Assembly (NCBI RefSeq): GCF_022829545.1
Contig: NZ_JAKSYM010000280.1
Span: 60,258 to 124,257 of the forward strand
DNA length: 64,000 nucleotides
From: Methylobacterium sp. J-030
GTDB lineage: Bacteria > Pseudomonadota > Alphaproteobacteria > Rhizobiales > Beijerinckiaceae
Direction of reading: 5' to 3'
Shown here: one piece after another, positions 57,377 through 64,000 of the stretch
Numbering within the stretch: position 1 is the stretch's first letter
Layout: the number at the start of each line of letters is the position of its first letter
Translations under genes and position numbers: made by a program
The notes under the pieces: model-generated
Seen by the model: only the letters and a program-made list of their open reading frames with translations
Database searches by the model: none
What the model was told of the DNA's origin: nothing

Positions 57377-57750
57377 GGCAGGGTCCCCCGCGGCAGCTCC
57401 TCGACGTGGCAGACGCAATCGCGGCCGCGCCCGTCCGATTCGGTCACGGCGCGGATCGCGAAGCGGCGGGGGCCGGCCGCGAGCCGCATGGTCGGGTCGA
57501 GGTCGGCCCGGCCCCGCAGGGTGATGCGGTAGGCGGGCAATGTGTCGGTCCGGCCGCCCTCCGGCCGGTCGACGATCCCGGCGGGCGCCAGGGCGCCCCA
57601 CAGGACCGGGCCGGCGACGTACCGGCGCAGCACGCCGCCGAACCCGTCCGGCTCCTCCAGGGAGCGTTCCAGCACGAAGCGCCGCCGCCGGGCGCCGACC
57701 GGCAGGTGACGGGGCGTCAGGGCCATCGGGCGGTCTCCGGTGCCGGCCAT
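57373..57750 (-). CDS. GTA gp7-like head-closure/head-tail adaptor
   Basis: 125 residues, SPP1 gp16-like head-tail join family. Features are RRRRFVLERSLEEPDGFGGV (residues 21-40) and WGALAPAGIV, then YRITLRGRADLD. The ATG shares one base with the gp6-like stop (TGATG at 57748-57752). The ATG at 57726 (MALTPRH) is an alternative start. Confidence 0.9.
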   Translation of the reverse strand: MAGTGDRPMALTPRHLPVGARRRRFVLERSLEEPDGFGGVLRRYVAGPVLWGALAPAGIVDRPEGGRTDTLPAYRITLRGRADLDPTMRLAAGPRRFAIRAVTESDGRGRDCVCHVEELPRGTLP

Positions 57751-58310
57751 CACAGGCGCATCCGGCGGAAGGGCGCGGCGAGGTCGGCGGCGTCGGTGCG
57801 GACCGCGTCCGCCTCGTCGCCCCGGTGCTCGTAGCGGGCGGCGGCCAGCCGCAGGATCGCGAGCCGCAGGGGCGCCGGCAGGGGCGGGCCGTCGCCGCCG
57901 AACCCGGCCGCGACCTCGATCAGGATCGTGCGCCCGGCGGGGTCCGGCACGCACGGATCGATGAGCAGGCACGGCGCCTCGATCGGGTCCGGGCCGAGGC
58001 GCACCAGCCCTTCGGCCAGGGCGATCACGCCGTCGGCCCCCGCGAGCCCGGCGCGCAGGACCGCCCCCAGGGGGCTCAGCGGCAGGGGCACCTGCCCGTC
58101 CGGCGGCCAAGCAGACAGCGCGATCCGGTAGCGGCCCGGCACCAGGACCCGACGGGTCTCGATCTCCAGGCTGGCGCGCACCGCCGTGATCAGCGCCTGG
58201 AGCAGCGCATCCTCGGCGGCGGCGTCGTCGGAGTCGAAGCGCAGGTAGGCGCGCAGCTCCGCCACGCTCACCGGCTCGACGGCGGCGGCATCGATGCGTA
58301 ACGGGATCAT
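57750..58310 (-). CDS. GTA gp6-like head-tail connector
   Basis: 186 residues. Phage gp6-like connector: LRAYLRFDSDDAAAEDALLQ (residues 19-38), then RASLEIETRRVLVPG, a beta middle, and the closing helix LRLAILRLAAARYEHR. In GTA order this gene normally follows capsid (gp5). Here the next gene upstream (58337) is a divergent secreted protease, so the head genes are missing from the locus. Confidence 0.92.
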   Translation of the reverse strand: MIPLRIDAAAVEPVSVAELRAYLRFDSDDAAAEDALLQALITAVRASLEIETRRVLVPGRYRIALSAWPPDGQVPLPLSPLGAVLRAGLAGADGVIALAEGLVRLGPDPIEAPCLLIDPCVPDPAGRTILIEVAAGFGGDGPPLPAPLRLAILRLAAARYEHRGDEADAVRTDAADLAAPFRRMRL

Positions 58311-58336
58311 GGTGCGTCCCTCTCAAGCGTGGTCCG

Positions 58337-59086
58337 ATGCTGGTCTCGAAGCGCCGCCCGGCGGCCATCGCGGTGTTCTTGGCAGCCTCGGCGGCCGCGC
58401 TGTCGCTGGCGGGCGGGCCGGCGCGCGCCATCGTGGGCGGGGCCGAGGCGCCCGCCGGCGGCGCGGTGATGGTCCTGTCCTCGAAGGGCGGCGTCTGCAC
58501 CGGCGTGGTGCTCGCCCCCGACACGGTGCTCACCGCCGGCCACTGCCTCGCCGACGCGCCGCAGCACCGCGTCCACTTCCGCGACGAGGCCGGCGCGCCG
58601 GTCCTGATCGCGGTGGCGGCGCGGGCCGTGCATCCGGGCTACGACGCGGGCGCCGCCAAGGCCCGGCGGCGCTCGATCGACCTCGCGCTCCTGCGCACCG
58701 CGACGCCGCTGCCGCCGCGCTTCGCGCCGGTCGCCTTGAGCGCCGCGCCGACGCGGGCGGGCGAGGACCTGACCCTCGGCGGCTACGGCGCCGCCAAACC
58801 CGGGGACCCGCGCTCCACCGGCACCTATCGCAGCCTGACCCTGCCGGTGATCGAGCCCTACGGGCCGAGCCGCATCCTGGTCTGGCTCAAGGGCGGCGCC
58901 GGCGGGGCCTGCCAGGGCGATTCCGGCGGTCCGATCGCCGGGCCGGACGGAGCCGTGCGGGCGCTCGCCGCCTGGGTCGGCGGGGCCTGCGGCGGCCTCA
59001 CCCAGGGCGTGCTGGTCGGGCCGCAGCGCGGCTGGATCGATCAGGTGCTGGACGGATGGGGTCGGAGCGCGCGCTGGACCGAGTAG
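58337..59086 (+). CDS. Secreted trypsin-like serine protease
   Basis: 249 residues. A signal peptide (AVFLAASAAALSLAGGPARA) is followed by the trypsin start AIVGGAEAP, so maturation at IVGG is likely. The catalytic triad is complete: His69 (TAGHC), Asp115 (SIDLALL) and Ser196 (GDSGGP). It starts 27 bases from the divergent gp6-like gene. A second, related protease lies 1 kb downstream. Confidence 0.88.
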   Translation: MLVSKRRPAAIAVFLAASAAALSLAGGPARAIVGGAEAPAGGAVMVLSSKGGVCTGVVLAPDTVLTAGHCLADAPQHRVHFRDEAGAPVLIAVAARAVHPGYDAGAAKARRRSIDLALLRTATPLPPRFAPVALSAAPTRAGEDLTLGGYGAAKPGDPRSTGTYRSLTLPVIEPYGPSRILVWLKGGAGGACQGDSGGPIAGPDGAVRALAAWVGGACGGLTQGVLVGPQRGWIDQVLDGWGRSARWTE

Positions 59087-59336
59087 TGCGCCTCAGGGCG
59101 ATGCGCGGCCCCTGCGCAGTCTGCATCGCCCGCGAAACCGCGCGACCGAATACTAATCGATGACCGCACTGGTCCTGTCGAACCTCAGGCCTATCGCTCG
59201 ACGGTCTCGGGAATAGTGGGTCGGCGCGAGGCCGAGGTCGCGCATCGACCGGTCCGCACCCCTATCGCCGGGGGCGTGCACGCGTCGGCGCGATCGCGCA
59301 CGCCGAGACGCGCGAGCCCCGAGGTACCCGCGACGC

Positions 59337-59447
59337 ATGTTGACTCGCCGACAACGCCTGGGTCTGGGCCTGACGCTCGCGACGGCGGCCATCCTGCTAT
59401 GGGCGGCGGCCTCCTATCTGCGCGGCAGTCTGATCTGGTGGCTATGA
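59337..59447 (+). CDS. Candidate 36-residue membrane peptide
   Basis: Short frame MLTRRQRLGLGLTLATAAI continuing into LLWAAASYL with a C-terminal LIWWL. It has a basic N-terminus and one membrane helix. The ribosome site is weak (GAGG about 13 bases upstream). It overlaps the end of the opposite-strand gene by six bases. Confidence 0.35.
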   Translation: MLTRRQRLGLGLTLATAAILLWAAASYLRGSLIWWL

Positions 59448-59681
59448 GCCACCCCCGCCGGGGCGCCGGTGCTTGAGGTAAGCACCGAGCATGAACCCGC
59501 CCTGCAAAGCCGACAGATAGGCGAACAGGATCAGGAGATCCGCCAGCGCAAACTGTCCTTTCGATAGTACGCGCGCGATATCGGCGAGGAGAAAAACCAC
59601 ACAAGCAAGGACAACAAAGTCGAATCGGAAGAACCAGCTCATCATGAAGCCGGCCAAGGCCGCCATCAGCAAGCCGATCAT
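59442..59681 (-). CDS. Small multi-helix membrane protein, unrecognised
   Basis: 79 residues, AT-richer than the surroundings. Two or three predicted helices (IGLLMAALAGFMMSWFF, FVVLACVVFLLADIARVL and DLLILFAYLSALQGGFMLGAYL) are followed by a basic Gly-rich end. No named family. The composition suggests recent acquisition. Confidence 0.5.
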   Translation of the reverse strand: MIGLLMAALAGFMMSWFFRFDFVVLACVVFLLADIARVLSKGQFALADLLILFAYLSALQGGFMLGAYLKHRRPGGGGS

Positions 59682-60140
59682 GATCTTCGTCCCTCGGTCC
59701 GGCCTCTGCGATCAGGACGTTCGTCAAGGATATGCCCTGATGATCTTATCCGAGAGACATGCTGTGATCATGATCGACAGGCCTGTGACGATCCGCGCCC
59801 GTCGATCAATCGTCGGAACGCCCATTATCGGCACCAAGCGGTCGTGTCCTTGTTCATAGCACGGTAGGGCTACCGTATCGTTTCCTGCATCTGCGGCATT
59901 CGACGCAGACCCCTGCGCATCGGCGCGGATGCGCGGCCTGAGGTCGCGATCGGCGCCCCCTGTATCGCCGCGCGATCACGGCACGGGCCCGGCGCGACGC
60001 CCGGCGCACCGGGCCCGCGAACGGAGCGGATCCGCAGGGAACCTCAGCTTGGCCAGGGCATTGGCTTGCTCTAGGCTCGCCCCTTGCCGCCCGCGCGTCG
60101 AGGGCGCGTCACCCGCGCCGACCGCGCCCCGGAGTCCCCG
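59682..60140. other. Intergenic, nothing firm
   Basis: 460 bases. The part up to about 59900 is AT-richer and contains several TGATCATGATC-like short palindromes near 59765-59775. No gene or operator is supported. Confidence 0.4.
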
Positions 60141-61049
60141 ATGTTCCCTCGCCCGTTCCGCAAGGCCGGCCTCCGCGAGCGTCCCGCGCGCGGCGGCTTC
60201 GGGGGCGGCCTGCTGGGCGCGGCGCTGCTCGGGGCGCTGGCCGGCCAGGTCCCCGCGCCCGCATCCGCCGTGATCAACGGCACGACCACCCGCGATCCGG
60301 ACGGGGCGCGCAGCTTCGTCGTCCGCATCGAGAGCACGGAGGGCGAGATCTGCTCCGGCACGCTGATCGCTCCCGATCTCGTGCTCAGCGCCGCCCACTG
60401 CGTGATGCGTCCGGCGGGTTACTCGGTGATCGGCGTCGATCGCGGGTTTCGCCAGCGCCGGGCCGCCGTGATCGCCACGACGATGCATCCGGATTTCGTG
60501 CCGGGCACGACGCCGGAGGAGCAGCCCGGCGTCGATCTGGCGCTGCTCAAGCTCGAACACCCCCTCGGCCCCGATTTCGCGCCGCTCGACCCGCGGAGCG
60601 CCGGTTCGATCGCCACCGGCGAGCCGGTCGACATCGCGGGCTTCGGCGTGGTGGCCGAGAACCGGCGCGGCTCGGCCCGCATCCTGCGGCTGGCGCATCT
60701 GGTCTCGATCGGCTCGCTGCAGGTCGCCAACCGGGTGACCGTGGTGACCGACCGGCGGCGCATGGCCGAGACCTCGGGGGCCGGCGCGTGCCTGGGCGAT
60801 TCCGGCGGCCCGATCCTCTCCGGCGGCCCCGGCGGCTACCGGATCGTCGGCGTGGTGAGCTGGTCGAGCGGAGCCCTGCAGCAGGGCGCCCGCCGGACCG
60901 CGTGCGGCGGCTTCACCGCGGTGACCCCGGTGGCCGAACACGCCGGCTGGATCTCGGCACGCGCGGCCGAGCTGTCGCAGATGCAGGTGAGCGACGCCAC
61001 ACCGCGTGGCAGCCGGCCCGTCTGGACCGCGCGCACGCGCCGTCGCTAG
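60141..61049 (+). CDS. Secreted trypsin-like serine protease
   Basis: 302 residues. A signal region (GGGLLGAALLGALAGQVPAPASA) is followed by VINGTTT, the mature N-terminus pattern. The triad is complete: His86 (SAAHC), Asp132 (GVDLALL) and Ser221 (GDSGGP). It has a longer, basic C-terminal tail than the protease at 58337 (SRPVWTARTRRR). The ATG at 60141 is set by GGAG six bases upstream. A paralogue lies 1 kb upstream. Confidence 0.88.
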   Translation: MFPRPFRKAGLRERPARGGFGGGLLGAALLGALAGQVPAPASAVINGTTTRDPDGARSFVVRIESTEGEICSGTLIAPDLVLSAAHCVMRPAGYSVIGVDRGFRQRRAAVIATTMHPDFVPGTTPEEQPGVDLALLKLEHPLGPDFAPLDPRSAGSIATGEPVDIAGFGVVAENRRGSARILRLAHLVSIGSLQVANRVTVVTDRRRMAETSGAGACLGDSGGPILSGGPGGYRIVGVVSWSSGALQQGARRTACGGFTAVTPVAEHAGWISARAAELSQMQVSDATPRGSRPVWTARTRRR

Positions 61050-61164
61050 GGCGGTATGCGCCCGTTGCGCCCCCTGCCTTCCCGTGGACCCATAGCGTCT
61101 GCGGGAACCTGAGGCCCGATCGGCACTTTCGCATCCGAACCTTTCAAGCTCACGGAGCGAGACC

Positions 61165-61710
61165 ATGGCCGACACCAGCACCAGCAGCACCCCGCGGTCG
61201 CATAAGACCCGCAACAACACCGATTCGAACGCCAAGAAGGTCTCGATCGAGGCCCTCAACGCCCGGCTGGCCGACGGCATCGACCTCGCCCTGGCGATCA
61301 AGCAGGCGCACTGGAACCTCAAGGGCCCGCAGTTCATCGGCGTCCACGAGATGCTCGACGGGTTCCGCACGGAACTCGACGAGTTCAACGACAGCGTCGC
61401 GGAGCGCGCGGTCCAGCTCGGCGCCACGGCCTTCGGCTCGACGCAGGCGGTGGCCGAGCGCACCAAGCTGCCGCCCTACCCGACCGGCATCTACGCCATC
61501 GCCGACCAAATCGCCGCGCTGATCGACAGCTACGCCGCCTACGCCAATGCGGTGCGCGAGAACATCGACGAGACCGATGAGGCGGGTAACCCTGGCACAG
61601 CCGATCTGTTCACGGAGGTGTCCCGCGCGGTCGACAAGCACCTGTGGTTCCTTGAAGCCCATGTCCAGGAGCCGACGGGCCAGATGCGGGACGGCAACGC
61701 ACGCAACTGA
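61165..61710 (+). CDS. dps: Dps-family DNA-protecting ferroxidase
   Basis: 181 residues. The ferritin-like core shows the inter-subunit ferroxidase residues KQAHWNLKGPQF (His near 50) and HEMLDGFRTELDEFND (residues ~60-76). A Lys/Thr/Asn-rich N-terminal tail (SHKTRNNTDSNAKK) could bind DNA. Dps forms a 12-mer that stores iron, consumes H2O2 and compacts DNA in stress. ACGGAGCGAGACC precedes the ATG. It fits an oxidative-stress role together with the window's three glutathione transferases. Confidence 0.95.
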   Translation: MADTSTSSTPRSHKTRNNTDSNAKKVSIEALNARLADGIDLALAIKQAHWNLKGPQFIGVHEMLDGFRTELDEFNDSVAERAVQLGATAFGSTQAVAERTKLPPYPTGIYAIADQIAALIDSYAAYANAVRENIDETDEAGNPGTADLFTEVSRAVDKHLWFLEAHVQEPTGQMRDGNARN

Positions 61711-61713
61711 GGA

Positions 61714-61750
61714 GTGCCCCGTCCCGCCTCACCTATTGGGCGGAGGGGCA
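61714..61750. other. Hairpin just after dps
   Basis: TGCCCC-GTC-CCGCC / GGGCGG-A-GGGGCA forms a stem about five bases after the dps stop. There is no T run, so it could be a transcript stabiliser or a weak terminator. Confidence 0.35.
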
Positions 61751-61873
61751 GTCATGAGCGAGGAAGCTTCCATCACCCCGTCGTCCATGGCCACTTATTC
61801 ACCTCCGTAGTCCGCCGCCGGCGTCGGGCGCCGGAGACCTGAGTCGCCATCGACGTCGAATGACGAAGGACCG

Positions 61874-62470
61874 TCATGACAGTCTTTCGCGATCCACCAG
61901 CACGTCGAGGCGGTACTTGTCCGACCGGATCTGGTCATGGACACGCAGGAAATCGCCGGCGCCGGCGATGAAAAGCTCAGCGGCCTCGTCGCCGGTCAGT
62001 GGGTAATGCGTCTCGCCTGTCCAATGGACCAACACCACGTCGCCCCCCGGCCGCAGGCAGCCGCGGACCCGATCCACCAGGCGCGCCACATCGTCGGCAT
62101 CAAGGTAATAGACCACCTCCGACAGCAGGATCAGGTCGAAGGTGCCGTCCGGCCACTGGCCGGGCACCTGGGCGAGTTCGAACCGCACATGCGACAGATT
62201 CCGGCACCGGTCGCGAGCCCGCGCCAGGGCGCGCTCCGCCAGGTCGAGGCTCGCGAGGGCGTCGCATCGCCCGGCCAGCGCCTCGGTCAGCACACCTATT
62301 GAGCAGCCCACCTCCAGGGCGGTGGCGTACCGGGCCCGCGGCAAGGCATCGAGCGTGGCCGCGTACTTCGCCCGCTCGTAGGCGCTGGTCTCGAACTGCC
62401 AGGGGTCCGGATCGATGGCGTAGCGCTCGTCGAAGTAGCTCGGCGGCAAGGAGTGGTCGTACCGCGTCAT
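61874..62470 (-). CDS. NodS-like SAM-dependent methyltransferase
   Basis: 198 residues. The SAM motif I is ATALEVGCSIGVLTEAL (residues ~50-65), followed by the acidic motif SLDLAERALARA and FDLILLSEVVYYLDA. The start YFDERYAIDPDPWQFETSAYE is typical of the NodS branch. The ATG overlaps the upstream acyl-CoA dehydrogenase stop (ATGA at 62467-62470). In NodS proteins the substrate is an N-deacetylated chitooligosaccharide; here it is unknown. Confidence 0.88.
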   Translation of the reverse strand: MTRYDHSLPPSYFDERYAIDPDPWQFETSAYERAKYAATLDALPRARYATALEVGCSIGVLTEALAGRCDALASLDLAERALARARDRCRNLSHVRFELAQVPGQWPDGTFDLILLSEVVYYLDADDVARLVDRVRGCLRPGGDVVLVHWTGETHYPLTGDEAAELFIAGAGDFLRVHDQIRSDKYRLDVLVDRERLS

Positions 62471-63609
62471 CGCTCGTTCCGCCCGTCGAAGAGGTCTCCG
62501 GCCAGGCCGGTGCCCGCCAGGATCTCGGCCGCCGCGGTAGTGAGGGCCCGGTCCGGCGCCGGCTGGCGCAGATAGGTGGCGAGATCGCGCGAGAGCTGCT
62601 CCAGGGGATGCTCGCGCAGGAAGCCCTGCAGGCCGACCGAGCGCTGGGCGAGCTGCAGCACGTCGAGGCCGGCTTTCTCAACCGCTAGCCGCGCTAGGTT
62701 CACGAAGGCGACGATGCGTTCGGGGGCGAGATCGTCCTCCGAGACGACCCGTGCGGCACGCTCCACCCACAGACGCGCACCCGCGACCGCAATGGCACCC
62801 TCGCCGAGGCGCGCGAGCTGATGCGGGTCGTCGCCGCGGCCGGTCGCGGCGAGATGCCCGCGCCACGCGTCAAACACGGCCTCGACGCCACCGAGCTGCA
62901 CAGCGGTGAACCGCCAAGCGCCGCCTGAGAAGACCGGCTGGCGGTGGTAGTCGTCCCACCCGCCCAGGATCCCGTCCGCGGTGACGGCGATGTCCTCGAA
63001 GTCAACGGTGCCTGTCGCCGACGCACGCATGCCATGGGCGCGCCATCCAGAGAGATCGGCGCGGCTGCCGGATTCCAGTGGCACGACCAGCATCAGCGGC
63101 GCGGCACCCGGCCCGCGCTTGACCGTCACGAGGGCTCGGGTGACGAACCCAGCACCCGACGCGAAGGTCTTCACGCCACGGAGTCGGTTGTCATCCCCGA
63201 GCTTCAGGCAGTCACCGGGTGGATCGGTATTCCAGACCCCGAACAGGTGTCCGTCGCGCGCATCCGTGAACAAGCGCGCCCGCTGCGAGGGTGTACCGTA
63301 CCGGGCGACGAGCTGAAGCGCATTCACGTGGCCCTCGTAGATGCGCCCGAGCGCGAGGCTGCCGTACCCGACGAGGCGAAGCACCACGGCGAGGTCGCTC
63401 GCGCCCGGCTCTTCACCTAAGCCGACGCCGCCCGCATCAGCGGGAATGGGCGCGGCGAGCAGGCCGAAGCGGCCGAGGTCGGCGACGTCTTCCGCCGGGA
63501 ACCCGTCGTCGCGGTCCTGTTCGCTCGCGCGGCGAGCGGCAGTGACGGCCGCCTGCCGGGCGGCCGCGACTGCGTCGTCCGCCAGGTCGGACGGGGTCCT
63601 CTGGTCCAT
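62467..63609 (-). CDS. Acyl-CoA dehydrogenase-family protein
   Basis: 380 residues. It has the N-terminal helical domain (DLGRFGLLAAPIPADAGGVGLG near residue 50), the middle beta domain (FASGAGFVTRALVTVK) and a C-terminal helical domain (EKAGLDVLQLAQRSVGLQGF). The usual catalytic Glu block of mitochondrial-type enzymes is not clearly present, so the reaction may differ. It is translationally coupled to the NodS-like methyltransferase and follows a LigD-type gene by 14 bases. The family setting with NodS-like and carbohydrate genes is seen in other Rhizobiales. Confidence 0.85.
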   Translation of the reverse strand: MDQRTPSDLADDAVAAARQAAVTAARRASEQDRDDGFPAEDVADLGRFGLLAAPIPADAGGVGLGEEPGASDLAVVLRLVGYGSLALGRIYEGHVNALQLVARYGTPSQRARLFTDARDGHLFGVWNTDPPGDCLKLGDDNRLRGVKTFASGAGFVTRALVTVKRGPGAAPLMLVVPLESGSRADLSGWRAHGMRASATGTVDFEDIAVTADGILGGWDDYHRQPVFSGGAWRFTAVQLGGVEAVFDAWRGHLAATGRGDDPHQLARLGEGAIAVAGARLWVERAARVVSEDDLAPERIVAFVNLARLAVEKAGLDVLQLAQRSVGLQGFLREHPLEQLSRDLATYLRQPAPDRALTTAAAEILAGTGLAGDLFDGRNER

Positions 63610-63623
63610 GCGCCTTCCTCCCG

Positions 63624-64000
63624 TCAGGCCGCCCCAGCGGCGATCTCTTCAACCGTGCGGCCTGTCAGGACCGAGTGCGGTTGCTCCTCCAGGATGTCCG
63701 GCTCACCCGGCGCGCGTGCGACCTCATCGCGAGACTTGATGAGCAGCCAGGAGACATGCCGCTCGCGGGGCCGCGGTTTCATGCGCATGAGGCGCCACCG
63801 TCCCGTCAGCTTTCCGCCGAGCAACGTAAACGCGAGCGACCCCGCCGCAAGCGCCACGGCCGGGTCGCCGTCCGGCTCCCAGGTGCCGCGGTCCCAAAGC
63901 AGCACAACGCCCGCCCCGTAGCTGCCCGACGCGATCACGCCCTCGTAATCAGCGTAGTCCAGACCGTGATCCTCGACCTCGACGGCCAAGCGCCGTGCGC
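63624..64000 (-). CDS. LigD-type 3'-phosphoesterase domain protein (partial)
   Basis: The frame runs past the right edge (ARRLAVEVEDHGL at the border, where GCGCACGGCGCTTG encodes the first residues), so the real start lies outside. The visible ~125 residues match the phosphoesterase (PE) domain of DNA ligase D: VEDHGLDYADYEGVIASGSYG, then LWDRGTWEPDGD, FTLLGGKLTGRWRLMRM and WLLIKSRDE. The PE domain trims 3' ends in non-homologous end joining. The frame stops at 63624 without a ligase or polymerase domain behind it, so this is either a stand-alone PE protein or the end of a rearranged LigD. Confidence 0.85.
   Translation of the reverse strand, partial: ARRLAVEVEDHGLDYADYEGVIASGSYGAGVVLLWDRGTWEPDGDPAVALAAGSLAFTLLGGKLTGRWRLMRMKPRPRERHVSWLLIKSRDEVARAPGEPDILEEQPHSVLTGRTVEEIAAGAA

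Noticed and set aside
58337..59086. Idea that the protease next to gp6 is the missing GTA prohead protease
   Set aside because: It has a signal peptide and a trypsin triad, is on the opposite strand, and has no HK97 protease features.

Overview
The window is high-GC alphaproteobacterial chromosome, most likely from the Methylobacteriaceae (Methylobacterium or a close relative). This rests on a formate dehydrogenase cluster laid out like the fdh2 locus of methylotrophs (gamma-beta-alpha-delta subunits), a cycHJKL-type cytochrome c maturation operon, a gene-transfer-agent (GTA) type tail cluster, and dense use of GTG/TTG starts with 4-base start/stop overlaps. The species assignment is inference. 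No rRNA, tRNA, CRISPR array or complete insertion sequence was seen.

Layout. 1-6.4 kb: the end of a flavoprotein reductase, an MFS exporter, a periplasmic amino-acid binding protein, a LysR regulator facing a glutathione transferase, a flavin/PPOX-type protein and a second glutathione transferase. 6.6-11.1 kb: a DivK-like orphan receiver, an AI-2E/PerM-type membrane protein, a LOV-domain blue-light hybrid histidine kinase and a small basic protein. 11.1-12.2 kb: an AT-richer stretch with an unrecognised winged-helix gene. 12.3-16.3 kb: a translationally coupled pair, a YdiJ-type D-2-hydroxyacid dehydrogenase and a PanE-family reductase. 16.6-22.1 kb: RNase R, a DUF983 protein, a NUDIX hydrolase, an MFS transporter and rpmG with its terminator. 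22.3-30.8 kb: a formate module made of fdsGBAD, an oxalate/formate-family transporter and a LysR regulator. 31.3-37.4 kb: a third glutathione transferase and ccmI-ccmE-ccmF-ccmH, interrupted by a broken acetyltransferase and by a repeat lying inside the 5' end of ccmH. 37.6-41.3 kb: an OmpR/PhoQ-like two-component system with a PrpF-family isomerase between regulator and kinase, preceded by a small PepSY-like periplasmic protein. 41.8-44.6 kb: a secreted trypsin-like protease gene broken by one in-frame stop, a secreted Cys-x2-Cys protein and a 28-residue membrane peptide.

44.7-58.3 kb is the most striking region. It is a minus-strand GTA-like tail cluster running from head-tail connector (gp6) through connector, terminator, tail tube, a fused chaperone, tape measure, DUF2460, DUF2163, NlpC/P60 and the 1302-residue host-specificity protein. 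It continues into a DUF2793 fibre with an S74-like self-processing end, then a chitinase-like endolysin and a holin. The head module (terminases, portal, prohead protease, capsid) is absent, so this is a tail plus lysis cassette without a head. 58.3-64 kb: two secreted trypsin-like proteases, small membrane ORFs, Dps, a coupled acyl-CoA dehydrogenase/NodS-like methyltransferase pair, and the start-side-truncated view of a stand-alone LigD-type phosphoesterase.

Four copies of an approximately 160-bp imperfect inverted repeat (666, 16407, 31100, 56771) are scattered in intergenic DNA, with single copies of two other palindromic repeat families at 25233 and inside ccmH at 32571.
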